Shown piece by piece: positions 16,243 to 25,102 of a DNA stretch of 64,000 bases (its first letter is position 1; each line of letters starts with the position of its first letter). The position numbers were made by a program, and so were the translations under genes. The notes beneath the pieces are model-generated. The model did not search any database. It had not been told where the DNA came from and saw only the letters and a program-made list of their open reading frames with translations. This DNA comes from Desulfocicer vacuolatum DSM 3385 (lineage in GTDB: Bacteria; Desulfobacterota; Desulfobacteria; Desulfobacterales; Desulfobacteraceae). The stretch covers positions 186,001 to 250,000 of the forward strand of contig NZ_FWXY01000003.1 in assembly GCF_900176365.1 (NCBI RefSeq). The letters run 5' to 3'.

Positions 16243-16860
16243 TCACAAAAGGGAACGATGCTTTTTTCTTCGGGTACTCACCCCCAGAAGAATCCCCACC
16301 ACAAGGACACCGGCCCCGCTTAGAAACCATTTGATATCCTCTTTATTTAAACGGCTTTCAAGGGTAAGAATTCGATCTTTCTGCTGGGTAAATGCCTGGG
16401 CCATCTCTTCATGGGCCGCTTCAAGGGCAAGGAAATCAGCGGATTTTTTCTTTAATCGATTATAGGCATCCTCGATCACTGCAAGCTTTTCCCGGGTGGT
16501 CTGAAAATCTCTATTTTCCTGTTTGATTTTTTCCAACAGATGGGTCAAATCTTTATTTTTCTTTTCCAGCACCTCCACCTGACGTTTCATGGGCACATCC
16601 CGGGTGATGAAGCGGGTCAAGACCCACCCCACTTTTCCTGCAGAATTACGCACCCGGGTCCAGTCCCTGCCGTTCTCAACGATGTTAAGACTGTCCCCGG
16701 TGGCCACCATGGCAATGATTTTATGTTTGGTGCCGGGTCCCCGTCTCATGGTGATTTTCATCACGCCACCCACATAAACGGTTTCTGCAAAGGAAATTCC
16801 CACAAACAAAACAAAACTGAACACCAGCACAATAAAACTGCATTTTGCAAACCGCGTCAT
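16243..16860 (-). CDS. Exported SH3-domain protein with coiled coil and C-terminal membrane anchor
   Basis: 205 residues from ATG 16860, chosen because GGAGG lies 5 nt upstream; an in-frame ATG at 16872 overlaps that site. A signal peptide (FIVLVFSFVLFVGISFA) precedes a bacterial SH3 domain (VYVGGVMKITMRRGPGTKHK, about 26-85), a long charged coiled coil (about 88-165), a membrane helix (WFLSGAGVLVVGILLG) and a basic KKHRS tail. This is the YgiM/TIGR04211-type layout of unknown function. It follows iorB by 13 bp but is probably unrelated to it in function. Confidence 0.8.
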   Translation of the reverse strand: MTRFAKCSFIVLVFSFVLFVGISFAETVYVGGVMKITMRRGPGTKHKIIAMVATGDSLNIVENGRDWTRVRNSAGKVGWVLTRFITRDVPMKRQVEVLEKKNKDLTHLLEKIKQENRDFQTTREKLAVIEDAYNRLKKKSADFLALEAAHEEMAQAFTQQKDRILTLESRLNKEDIKWFLSGAGVLVVGILLGVSTRRKKHRSLL

Positions 16861-16873
16861 CCACACCTCCATT

Positions 16874-17467
16874 TTAAGCGGTGGTCACTGCCCCTTCCCC
16901 CAGACGAAAGGCCTTTAAATTCATCTCCACAAAGGCTTTTTTGGCACGCAGGGCAATGGCTTTTTCCACACTTTCCCGGGAAAGCCCCAGGGCACCTGAA
17001 GCAATCAATGCCCCAAGCAGCACGATATTCATGGTCATGGGACTACCCGCCTGCCGGGCCAGTGCCAGGGCATCAATGGCAATGAGGTCTGCAACCCGTT
17101 CCCGTACCTGGGACATCATCCCGTCAACATCAGGGTAAACCCCCTGTCCAATGGCCACTGTAAAGGGACGCAGGGGGGCCGTATTGGTAATCACCCGGGT
17201 CCGGGAATTACACCGCCCCATGGCCCGCACCACCTCCGAAGGTTCAAACCCCAAAAGGATATCAGCTTCACCATCTGAAATAATGGTACTTCCGGCATCC
17301 CCAAACACGATGGCAGACTCAACAACTCCCCCCCGCTGGGCCATACCGTGTATTTCACTCATGCGCACCGGCACATCCTCAAGAAGTGCAGCTTCCCCCA
17401 GTACCTTTGAAGCCAGGAGGTTTCCCTGGCCGCCAACGGCAACAACAATTAATCTTGTGGTTTCCAT
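16874..17467 (-). CDS. iorB: Indolepyruvate:ferredoxin oxidoreductase, beta subunit
   Basis: 197 residues of the pyruvate ferredoxin/flavodoxin oxidoreductase gamma-domain family. VAVGGQGNLLASKVLGEAAL at the N-terminus and SEIHGMAQRGGVV are diagnostic of IorB. With IorA it oxidatively decarboxylates aryl-pyruvates from aromatic amino acids to aryl-acetyl-CoA, reducing ferredoxin; it can also run reductively. It begins 12 bp after iorA. The pair is common in anaerobic sulfate reducers. Confidence 0.93.
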   Translation of the reverse strand: METTRLIVVAVGGQGNLLASKVLGEAALLEDVPVRMSEIHGMAQRGGVVESAIVFGDAGSTIISDGEADILLGFEPSEVVRAMGRCNSRTRVITNTAPLRPFTVAIGQGVYPDVDGMMSQVRERVADLIAIDALALARQAGSPMTMNIVLLGALIASGALGLSRESVEKAIALRAKKAFVEMNLKAFRLGEGAVTTA

Positions 17468-17479
17468 ATTGTGTTAATC

Positions 17480-19333
17480 CTATTTTTTCTTCAACGGCAT
17501 AATGGCATTTTCAGGACAAATCTGTGCACACACGGCACACCCCACACAAGTATCTGCATCAATGTGCACCCGTCCCTTATCCAGATAAAAAGAAGGACAG
17601 GCAATTTCATTGATACAATCCCGATGATCCAGACATTTGTCTGTCACGGTAAAGGCCCTGGGTTTCAACAGTTTCAAGCCCTTGGCATGCAGGGCACAGG
17701 GTTCCTGGGAAATGATCACGGACACCCCTTTAAAGGCCAGGGCCTCCTCAATGGCGGCAATGCTTTTTTTCACCTTAAAAGGTTTAATCAAGGTGACATG
17801 GCCCACCCCAAGGGATCGCACCAGTTTTTCAATGGAGATGGCATTGTATCCCGGCAGATTCATCTGATCCATATCCACGCCGGGATTGGGCTGGTGCCCG
17901 GTCATGGCAGTGATGCCGTTGTCCAGAATCACCAGGGTAAAATTATGATTGTTAAACACCGCATTCACAAGACCTGTGATGCCGGAATGAAAAAAAGTGG
18001 AATCTCCGATAAAGGCCACCACTTTTTTGTCTGTGGCCCTGGAAAATCCACAGGCACTGCTCACCGAAGCGCCCATGCAAAGCACAAAATCTCCCATGGA
18101 CAAAGGGGGCAGAAATCCCAGTGTATAACAGCCGATATCCGAAGGACACATCACATCCATGGCCTTTGCCGCCTTTTTTACTTCATAAAAAGTGGCTCTG
18201 TGTGAACAGCCGGAGCACAGATTTGGGGGACGCTGGGGAATTTCCGGCAAATCGGCTGTGTTCACAGACGCTGCAGGGGTGTATGGTACATCAAAAAAAC
18301 GGGCCATATTTTCCCGAACCATGGCAGGATCAAACTCGGAAAGCCGTGAAAAAAGATCATCTGCCTTGCCCTGGATGGGAAGGGTTTCACACGCCTCCTG
18401 GGCAAAAGCTTTTACCGCCTCCTCCATGAAGGGTTCCCCCTCTTCCACCACAAGCACTTTTTTACAGCCCTTAATAAAATCCTTGATCATCCATTCGGGC
18501 ATGGGGTTGGAAAAACCAATGCGCAATATTTTAACCTGCTCTTCAAGCCCAAGATCTTTCACGGCATCTTTGGCATAAAGATAACTCACTCCATTACAGA
18601 TCACCCCCAGGGGACCTTGCCCGGTGATGAAATTCAGATCAGATGCATCGGACAGTGCAGAGGCCTTTGCCAAATTGTCCAGCAGTTTCACATGGAGTTT
18701 TCTTGACACCGCCGGCACTGTCACATAACTCATGGGTGCAGGGACAAAGTTTCCCTTGGGCACCGGAGGTGTTATTTCCTTAAGGGTGACAAAGGCGCTG
18801 GAATGGTTGATACGGGTGGTGGTGCGAAGCAGCACCGGCTCACCAAGGGCTTCAGACAGCTCAAAGGCCGCCCGGGTCATTTCCTTTGCCTCTTCCACAG
18901 AAGAGGGCTCCAGCACAGGAAGGCCTGCCAGCTTGCCGTAATATCGATTGTCCTGCTCATTCTGGCTGGAAAACATGGCAGGATCATCGGCGGTGAGAAT
19001 CACAAGCCCTGCTGTGACCCCGATGTACGCAAGGGTGACAAGGGGATCTGCCGCCACATTAAGCCCCACATGCTTCATCATGCACATGGTTCTTACACCG
19101 GAATTGGCAGCAGCTGCAGCCACTTCCAGTGCCACTTTTTCATTGGTACTGTACTCAAAATAAAGATCTGTTTCCCGGGAAATCTGAAACAGGTTCAACG
19201 ACAATTCTGACGAAGGTGTTCCAGGATAAGTGGTTGCAAACCCCACCCCGGCCTCCACTGCCCCCCTTGCAATGGCTTCATTGCCCAGCATCAGAAGGTC
19301 TTCATTGATTTTTTCACTTAACAGCTTATGCAT
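17480..19333 (-). CDS. iorA: Indolepyruvate:ferredoxin oxidoreductase, alpha subunit
   Basis: 617 residues. The N-terminal pyrimidine-binding domain has ATTYPGTPSSELS. The thiamine diphosphate domain contains PNLCSGCSHRATFYEV and AFIGDSTFFHSGI (GDS-type metal site), with NPGVDM after it. The C-terminal ferredoxin-like domain has CVGCAVCAQICPENA plus an upstream cysteine set (CLDHRDCINEIAC), so at least one and probably two Fe-S clusters. It is complete, with a GAGGA site before ATG 19333. A double repeat element fills the upstream gap 19377-19560. Confidence 0.95.
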   Translation of the reverse strand: MHKLLSEKINEDLLMLGNEAIARGAVEAGVGFATTYPGTPSSELSLNLFQISRETDLYFEYSTNEKVALEVAAAAANSGVRTMCMMKHVGLNVAADPLVTLAYIGVTAGLVILTADDPAMFSSQNEQDNRYYGKLAGLPVLEPSSVEEAKEMTRAAFELSEALGEPVLLRTTTRINHSSAFVTLKEITPPVPKGNFVPAPMSYVTVPAVSRKLHVKLLDNLAKASALSDASDLNFITGQGPLGVICNGVSYLYAKDAVKDLGLEEQVKILRIGFSNPMPEWMIKDFIKGCKKVLVVEEGEPFMEEAVKAFAQEACETLPIQGKADDLFSRLSEFDPAMVRENMARFFDVPYTPAASVNTADLPEIPQRPPNLCSGCSHRATFYEVKKAAKAMDVMCPSDIGCYTLGFLPPLSMGDFVLCMGASVSSACGFSRATDKKVVAFIGDSTFFHSGITGLVNAVFNNHNFTLVILDNGITAMTGHQPNPGVDMDQMNLPGYNAISIEKLVRSLGVGHVTLIKPFKVKKSIAAIEEALAFKGVSVIISQEPCALHAKGLKLLKPRAFTVTDKCLDHRDCINEIACPSFYLDKGRVHIDADTCVGCAVCAQICPENAIMPLKKK

Positions 19334-19376
19334 ATTCGTTTACGTCCTCAACTATTTCAAATAGTGATCCTGGTTT

Positions 19377-19560
19377 TGCCTCCGTGGTCGTCCACGGGGC
19401 CCTGCCATATAGCCGCCACAGGCGGACCGCGTTCTGATCCGGTTCTGCCCACAACGAAGCATGAAAAAATATTAGATTCACCTACTTTTTCATATAAACC
19501 GCCACAGGCAAACCTTATTCTGACCTTGGTCTACCCACAACAAAGCATGAAAGAGTGTTA
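19377..19560 (+). repeat. Two tandem two-hairpin intergenic repeats
   Basis: After a small CCGTGG-tcgt-CCACGG hairpin (19383-19396), unit 1 reads GCCACAGGCGGACC...GGTTCTGCCC, the joint ACAACGAA, then the stem ATGAAAAA/TTTTTCAT and ATATAAA. Unit 2 repeats the first hairpin (ACAGGCAAACC...GGTCTACCC) and the joint ACAACAAA, but its second hairpin is cut off close to the stop of the small gene at 19568. It lies between the iorA start and that stop, so both genes are transcribed through it or next to it on the minus strand. Confidence 0.75.
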
Positions 19561-19567
19561 AATCGAT

Positions 19568-19879
19568 CTAATCTTTATTGTAAAGCTTTTCAGCATCGGA
19601 AAGGGATGAGGCATAGCCTTTAAACCCTTCAATATCCTCACAGGACTGAACAGAATTGGATGCAAAAAAGCCCTCCACCATGCTTTTTTCACCGTGTTTG
19701 ATCAGCCCCAGAAACAACACCGGAACAAGGCTTAATCCACCCAAACCGTTCTCAACGGCATATTCCAGGGGTGCCTGCCCATGGTACACCGCATAAAGGG
19801 GTTGTTGAACCGGCATGATCTGCACAATTTCAGGGTGGTGATGATGATCATGGGCGTGTTCACTACAGTTATTACACAT
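19568..19879 (-). CDS. Small Cys/His-rich protein of unknown function
   Basis: 103 residues, family not recognised. The N-terminus MCNNCSEHAHDHHHHPE packs two cysteines and six histidines into 17 residues, which strongly suggests metal (Ni, Zn, Cu or Fe) binding. The middle has a short hydrophobic stretch (LGGLSLVPVLFLGLI), too weak for a sure membrane helix, and the C-terminus is acidic. No signal peptide. It lies alone between the iorA repeat region and a hairpin at 19993. Coding is supported by length and non-random composition. Confidence 0.6.
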   Translation of the reverse strand: MCNNCSEHAHDHHHHPEIVQIMPVQQPLYAVYHGQAPLEYAVENGLGGLSLVPVLFLGLIKHGEKSMVEGFFASNSVQSCEDIEGFKGYASSLSDAEKLYNKD

Positions 19880-19992
19880 AACAAACTCCTTAACAGAAGG
19901 AAAAACTGAAAATCATCACCAAATCCGCCTGTGTGGCATGATCCCCACTTTCCTGTTTTCATAACTCATGAGTCCGAAGTTCTCATTTTTAT

Positions 19993-20037
19993 ACCACATG
20001 GGATGTGTTCATTTGTAAAAACAACACATTATATGGT
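19993..20037. repeat. Hairpin, second copy of the 6414-6455 element
   Basis: ACCACAT-ggg-ATGTGTT ... AACACAT-ttat-ATATGGT-type nested inverted repeat. Compared with 6414-6455 the outer arm is kept and the inner stem is changed on both sides (ATATTTT/AAAATAT to ATGTGTT/AACACAT). It lies upstream of the Cys/His-rich gene and downstream of the phosphoesterase gene on the minus strand. Confidence 0.5.
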
Positions 20038-20094
20038 GGTAAATTAAAGAACCTATGACTGACAAGCTCATAATTAAATGGTGGACAACGGCAT

Positions 20095-20754
20095 TCATAC
20101 CAGCGTTACATAGCGAGGCTCCACCGTACCGGACAAAACATCCCAAATGATATACTTTGCACGGCCATCCCAATCCCTGGATTGCCCCACACTCCCCGCA
20201 TTGATAATATATCTGCACGCTTTGTCAAGAAATAGAATTTTTTTTCCCAGGGAAAACCGTGTTACCATCCGGTCTTCCAAGACAACGCCTCCCAGAAGAT
20301 GGGTGTGCCCCACAAAGGAAACGGTCTGGGGAAGAAGGGCCATGATCCCTGCCAATTGATGCTCCGGGGTACGGGAGAGGTAACCCATGACAGAATCCGG
20401 GGGAAGGCCGTGCACAAACCTGCCACCGGATTCAACCAAAAAAAAGGGCCAGGTTGCCATGGAATCCAGATCGTTCCGGGGGATAAGGGACAAGTGATGT
20501 TCAATGGCCGCCCTTGCCCCCCCGCGAAATCTTTCCCGGTAACGGGAATTCAGCAATGCCAGCTCATGGTTTCCAAGCGTGGACAAAATGTTATTGTTTT
20601 TCAACAATTGCAGAACACCGCAGGGATCATCCCCATATCCAATGGTGTCCCCCAGGGAAATTGTTCCATCCACACCGTTTTGTCCAATATCCTCAAGCAC
20701 ACGGTAAAGGGCCTGACTATTACTGTGGATATCGGAAATAACAGCAATTCTCAC
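20095..20754 (-). CDS. Metallophosphoesterase (YfcE/MJ0936-like calcineurin fold)
   Basis: 219 residues with all metal-binding motifs in order: SDIHSN (7-12), LGDTIGYG, GNHE and VGHTH. These place two metal ions for phosphodiester or phosphomonoester hydrolysis; the natural substrate is unknown. It starts with GTG at 20754 and overlaps the hslO stop by 4 bp (GTGA), so translation is coupled. The C-terminal INAGSVGQSRD motif is typical of this subfamily. Confidence 0.88.
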   Translation of the reverse strand: MRIAVISDIHSNSQALYRVLEDIGQNGVDGTISLGDTIGYGDDPCGVLQLLKNNNILSTLGNHELALLNSRYRERFRGGARAAIEHHLSLIPRNDLDSMATWPFFLVESGGRFVHGLPPDSVMGYLSRTPEHQLAGIMALLPQTVSFVGHTHLLGGVVLEDRMVTRFSLGKKILFLDKACRYIINAGSVGQSRDWDGRAKYIIWDVLSGTVEPRYVTLV

Positions 20755-21674
20755 GGTTCAAGGGCCAGAATATCTGCACGGGTGAAACCATAAATGGTAT
20801 TACAGTTATGGCATCTTATTTCCAGGGGAAATGGACCATTTTCCAAAATATCTGCAATCTCTCCGGCCGGAAGCTGGGAAAGATAACCCCGAATGCGATC
20901 CTCTGTGCAGCGACAAAAAAACTCCACCCGATGATTTCCAAGGAAAATGGGCATCATGGATTCAAAATGCCCCATGATCAACTCCTGGGCTCCGGTACCA
21001 TGGGCAAAGACATCCCCCAGGGAGGGAAGACCTGACACAATGTGCTCCACATCGGAAATAATGTTGTCTGAAGCCCCCGGCATGGCCTGGAGAAAAAGTC
21101 CGCCTGCGCCTTTCACCCCGCCCTGCTCATTAAAATAAACACTTAAATTAAAGGCCGAGGGGGTCTGCTCTGACTGGACAAAATAATTGGCAAGATCCTG
21201 GGCCAAGGTGCCAAATTCCATCATGACCTGACCGGAATAGGGTTTCTTGGCATCTTCGAGGTATTTGGTCACCGTTAAGAATCCTGCCCCAAACAGGGCG
21301 GGAAGTCCAGAATCTGTTACAATTGAATCAAGGGGGAAAACGTTATTTTTCAAACTGCCCCGCACTTCACCAAAAACATTGGACTCCACATCCAGCCCCT
21401 TCACCGGCCCGGAACATTGAACGTTTATACTGATCCTGTCCTTTCCTTTTAAATTTGCAGTCAACAGGGCCCCGGCAATATAAGCCTGGCCCAATACCAG
21501 GGTTTCCGGCCCACCAAGCTCATGGTTGGCCTGCATTTCCATAACCATTCTGGTGCCGTTGACCACGGCACCCCGGATCATTCCGTCAGCCATCATGAAA
21601 CGATGGAGTCGATCATTTGCAGCGGCTTTAAGCTGGGCCTTTACATCACCGTTAAATACATCTTTTTTTATCAT
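20751..21674 (-). CDS. hslO: Redox-regulated chaperone Hsp33
   Basis: 307 residues. The C-terminal redox switch has all four zinc cysteines: C254-x-C256 and C288-x2-C291. The family core LGQAYIAGALLTANLKGKDRISI and the GLFLQAMPGA motif are present. Hsp33 is inactive with Zn bound in reduced cytosol and becomes a holdase when oxidised and unfolded, a defence useful to an anaerobe meeting oxygen. It is translationally coupled to the phosphoesterase gene. Confidence 0.95.
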   Translation of the reverse strand: MIKKDVFNGDVKAQLKAAANDRLHRFMMADGMIRGAVVNGTRMVMEMQANHELGGPETLVLGQAYIAGALLTANLKGKDRISINVQCSGPVKGLDVESNVFGEVRGSLKNNVFPLDSIVTDSGLPALFGAGFLTVTKYLEDAKKPYSGQVMMEFGTLAQDLANYFVQSEQTPSAFNLSVYFNEQGGVKGAGGLFLQAMPGASDNIISDVEHIVSGLPSLGDVFAHGTGAQELIMGHFESMMPIFLGNHRVEFFCRCTEDRIRGYLSQLPAGEIADILENGPFPLEIRCHNCNTIYGFTRADILALEP

Positions 21675-21780
21675 AAATTTTATCCAGATTTATTAATTTT
21701 CAGGGCTTGGCATTACCATGTTCAGGCCCGAATTTTATTTTTTTCCATGTCCCAGGTAAAAACGGGATCACCTGCGACAA

Positions 21781-23319
21781 CTACACATATCCGTTTTTTC
21801 TGTCCAGGGTACGATACTGAATGGCCTCGGCAACATGCTGTTCACATATCTCATCGGACGCCCCAAGATCCGCAATGGTTCGGGCTATTTTCAAAATACG
21901 ATTGTACGCCCTGGCGGAAAACCCCAGATGGGTTATGGCTGTTTCAAGAAGCTGTGATGCTCTGCTGTCCAAAACACAGCACGATTTAATCTGCCGGGGT
22001 CCCATGGCAGCATTGTTAAAAATATTTTCCCCGGAAAATCGATCCAGTTGAATTTTCCTTGCCGCCTTGACCCTGTCCCGAATCACTTCAGAGGACTCAG
22101 GTACTTCTTTGTCTGAAAGTTCTCTGTATGAAACGGCAGGCACATCTATGTGAAGATCTATTCTGTCAAGCAGGGGACCTGAAATCCTGGAACGATAGCG
22201 CTGTATCTGGGCATGGGTGCATGAACACTCCCTGCGGGAATCCCCAAAATAGCCGCAGGGACAGGGATTCATGGCCGCAATGAGCATGAACCCGGCCGGA
22301 TAATTCAACCGATTACCGGCCCGGGATATGGTAACCCTGCCGTCCTCCATGGGTTGACGCAGCACCTCCAGCACATTGCGCCGAAACTCCGGAAGCTCAT
22401 CAAGGAAAAGCAGCCCATTGTGGGCCAGGGTAACCTCCCCGGGCTGGGGCCGAAGGCCGCCCCCCACAAGTCCTGCCGCAGAAATGGTGTGGTGGGGGGA
22501 TCGAAAGGGCCGGGTGGTGATAAAAGGCATATTTTCCCGCAAAAGTCCGGCAGCTGAATAAATTCGAGTGGTTTCCATTGCCTCTTCATAGGTCAATTCC
22601 GGAAGTATGGAGGGAAGGCTTTTTGCCATCATACTTTTACCTGACCCCGGTGGGCCGGTCATAAGAAGATTATGGCCCCCGGTGGCAGCGATCTCCAGAG
22701 CTCTTTTTACATTATTTTGACCCATTACATGGCAAAAATCAACGTCTTCTTTCCCATGAAGTTCACCGATAACAGTGTTCAAATCACAGGCAAGGGGCGC
22801 AATGTTCTCAAACCCGGAAAAAAAGTTAACGGCCCGGGACAAAGAGGACACGGGCAGCACCTCCACTCCCTGGACCACAGAGGCTTCCTTTCCATTTTCC
22901 ATGGGTACCAAAATACCCTGCAAACCTTTTTCCCTGGCAGACAGGGCCGCCGCCACCACCCCGGGTACGGGTTTCACCCTGCCATCCAGGGATAACTCCC
23001 CCACCATGCTGTACCGGGAACAAAGATCCGCTGAAATAACCTTGGATGCAGCAAGAATCCCCATGGCCACAGGCAGATCAAACCCTGTACCCTCTTTTCG
23101 GATATCAGCAGGGGCAAGGTTCACTGTGATTCTGTCCGGAGGAAAGGTGTATCCGGAATTTTTCACTGCGGCCTTGACCCGCTCGCGACTCTCCCGCACA
23201 GCGACTTCCGGCAGCCCCACAATATTAAATGCCGGTAGCCCATAGGATATGTCCACTTCCACCTCAACAAAACAAGCGTCAACGCCGGAAACAACACTGC
23301 AGTTTATCCTTGCAAGCAC
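21781..23319 (-). CDS. comM: ComM/YifB-family Mg-chelatase-like AAA+ ATPase
   Basis: 512 residues. An N-terminal ChlI-type domain (VDISYGLPAFNIVGLPEVAVRES) precedes the AAA+ core with Walker A GPPGSGKS (222-229), LFLDELPEF, NPCPCGYFGDSRRECSC (zinc-finger-like insertion) and the C-terminal HAFSR-equivalent helix domain (LGFSARAYNRILKIARTIAD). ComM is a branch-migration helicase aiding integration of transforming DNA. It starts with GTG 23319 behind a strong AAGGAGG. The repeat element 23331-23421 lies directly upstream. Confidence 0.93.
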   Translation of the reverse strand: MLARINCSVVSGVDACFVEVEVDISYGLPAFNIVGLPEVAVRESRERVKAAVKNSGYTFPPDRITVNLAPADIRKEGTGFDLPVAMGILAASKVISADLCSRYSMVGELSLDGRVKPVPGVVAAALSAREKGLQGILVPMENGKEASVVQGVEVLPVSSLSRAVNFFSGFENIAPLACDLNTVIGELHGKEDVDFCHVMGQNNVKRALEIAATGGHNLLMTGPPGSGKSMMAKSLPSILPELTYEEAMETTRIYSAAGLLRENMPFITTRPFRSPHHTISAAGLVGGGLRPQPGEVTLAHNGLLFLDELPEFRRNVLEVLRQPMEDGRVTISRAGNRLNYPAGFMLIAAMNPCPCGYFGDSRRECSCTHAQIQRYRSRISGPLLDRIDLHIDVPAVSYRELSDKEVPESSEVIRDRVKAARKIQLDRFSGENIFNNAAMGPRQIKSCCVLDSRASQLLETAITHLGFSARAYNRILKIARTIADLGASDEICEQHVAEAIQYRTLDRKNGYV

Positions 23320-23330
23320 CCTCCCTCCTT

Positions 23331-23421
23331 ATAATGGCCACGGGCAAACCTTATTCTAATCCGGTTCTGCCCACCAAAAAGCTTGAAATAGAGCCCTGAT
23401 CTGCGGAGCATTGCATATAAA
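23331..23421 (+). repeat. Two-hairpin intergenic repeat (one unit, decayed)
   Basis: GGCCACGGGCAAACC...CCGGTTCTGCCC forms the first hairpin, then an ACCAAAAA version of the joint, then TTGAAATAG...CATTGCATATAAA, a degenerate second hairpin. It lies between the divergent comM and lpxC starts; the rest of that 310-bp gap (23422-23629) is AT-rich and presumably holds the lpxC promoter. Confidence 0.65.
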
Positions 23422-23629
23422 AAAACTTAATTATGGTATTCAAAGTCATAAATACAATTTTTAAATATAGCACACTCAATGCAAAATAAGAATACAGGCA
23501 GATTATTTTAGCAATTATTTTGCTTTCATCAGTAAAATCAGGTATAAGCAGTCATTTAAATACCCATTGATTTAAGTCAAACATTAAGGAGCGTTCCAGA
23601 CGTCACATCGACGCCGGACCTACACAGAT

Positions 23630-24511
23630 ATGGTGCAGTACTATCCCCAACAAACCCTGTCCCGGAAGCTCACCTGCTCGGGCATTGGCGTACATTCCGG
23701 TAAAAAGGCCACCATCACCATTCATCCGGCCCCGGAAAATCACGGAATTCGGTTTAAGCGGGTGGACCTGCCCGGCACGCCGGATATTCCCGCCCTGTTC
23801 AAAATGGTGGTGGATACCAGCCTTGCCACGGTAATAGGTAACCAGGGGGCCATTGTTTCCACCATCGAGCATTTAATGGCCACCTTCACCGGGCTTAGCA
23901 TTGACAACGCCCTGGTGGAAATTGATGGATACGAAATGCCCATCATGGATGGGAGCGCCCGCATTTTCAGCGAAAAATTGACCCGGGCAGGTGTGACACC
24001 CCAAAATAAACCCCGGTGGTTTTTTGTGGCAACCCATCCCCTTAAAGTCACAGATGGCGACAAATATGTATCCATTGAACCGGCCCCCGGCCTGACCATC
24101 TCCTGCTCCATCACCTTTGAGTCCCCCCTCATCGGCACCCAGGAACGAACCTTCTGCCTTTGTGCCGAAGCGTTCAGAAAAAAAATCAGTCCCGCAAGAA
24201 CCTTTGGGTTTACCCAGGATCTTGTTTATCTTAAACAATTCAGCCTGGGACGGGGGGGCAGCCTGGACAATGCCGTGGTGGTTGATAACGATAAAATTCT
24301 TAATAAAGAAGGACTTCGGTTTCCAGATGAATTTGTCAGGCACAAACTTCTGGACTGCCTGGGAGATTTTTCCCTTTTGGGCATGCCCATCCAGGGCCAT
24401 ATCATCACCCGCAAATCCGGCCATGCCCTGAACCATGCATTTATCAAAAAATTTCTGGAAACAACCGATGCCTGGGAAACACGTCCCGTTGAAATGGCAG
24501 CCATCCCATGA
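23630..24511 (+). CDS. lpxC: UDP-3-O-acyl-N-acetylglucosamine deacetylase LpxC
   Basis: 293 residues. Catalytic and zinc residues fall at the same numbers as in E. coli or within two: E80/H81 (STIEHLMA), H238 and D242 (RHKLLDCLGD) and H265 (KSGHALNHA). It performs the committed step of lipid A synthesis, so the organism has a lipopolysaccharide outer membrane. It begins at ATG 23630 with a weak ribosome site and its stop overlaps the next start (ATGA), forming a run lpxC-DUF4390-ntrY-ntrX-rsmD. Confidence 0.96.
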   Translation: MVQYYPQQTLSRKLTCSGIGVHSGKKATITIHPAPENHGIRFKRVDLPGTPDIPALFKMVVDTSLATVIGNQGAIVSTIEHLMATFTGLSIDNALVEIDGYEMPIMDGSARIFSEKLTRAGVTPQNKPRWFFVATHPLKVTDGDKYVSIEPAPGLTISCSITFESPLIGTQERTFCLCAEAFRKKISPARTFGFTQDLVYLKQFSLGRGGSLDNAVVVDNDKILNKEGLRFPDEFVRHKLLDCLGDFSLLGMPIQGHIITRKSGHALNHAFIKKFLETTDAWETRPVEMAAIP

Positions 24512-25089
24512 TTCAAAAAACAAATTACCGCCATATTTTTCTGATTGTCATGACCTGCATTGGTCTGCTCTTTTTTTGTTCCACAACGGTCATGGCAAAA
24601 AAAGCATTTCTGGACAATGTGACCGTCACCAATACCCGGGATAACCTCCTTACCTACTTTAGCGTCCAAAATGCGTTCACGACAAAAATCAAAGAGGCCA
24701 TTCTCAACGGCGTTCCCACCACATTTACCTTTCACATTTCATTGTACCGGGCCAGGGAGAGCTGGTTTGATAAAAAGATATCCAGTCACAAGGTATCCAG
24801 CACCATTAAATACAATGCCCTCAGGGAAATTTTTTCCCTGTCAAGACCTTGGGAATCAAAGGATACCCTGTTGGTTAAATCCTTTGACACCGCAAAAAAA
24901 AAAATGACCGCCATCACCGGCTTCACCATTGCTCCCATGGGGCAACTGATCCGGGGAAAAAAATATCAAGTCCGCATAAAAGCTGAAATGAAAAAGATAA
25001 AACTGCCATTATATCTGCACCATGTTTTCTTTTTTCTCTCCCTTTGGAATTTTGAAACGGACTGGTACACCATGGATTTTATTTATTAA
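24508..25089 (+). CDS. DUF4390-type exported protein
   Basis: 193 residues: an N-terminal hydrophobic signal (HIFLIVMTCIGLLFFCSTTVMA) and a beta-rich domain (FLDNVTVTNTRDNLLTYFSV, IKEAILNGVPTTFTFHISLY). This pattern matches the DUF4390 family, commonly encoded directly before an NtrY-like kinase, as here. It is probably a periplasmic partner of the kinase, but its function is unknown. It overlaps lpxC by 4 bp and ends 13 bp before the kinase start. Confidence 0.78.
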   Translation: MIQKTNYRHIFLIVMTCIGLLFFCSTTVMAKKAFLDNVTVTNTRDNLLTYFSVQNAFTTKIKEAILNGVPTTFTFHISLYRARESWFDKKISSHKVSSTIKYNALREIFSLSRPWESKDTLLVKSFDTAKKKMTAITGFTIAPMGQLIRGKKYQVRIKAEMKKIKLPLYLHHVFFFLSLWNFETDWYTMDFIY

Positions 25090-25102
25090 TACGGCCCTTG
25101 CC

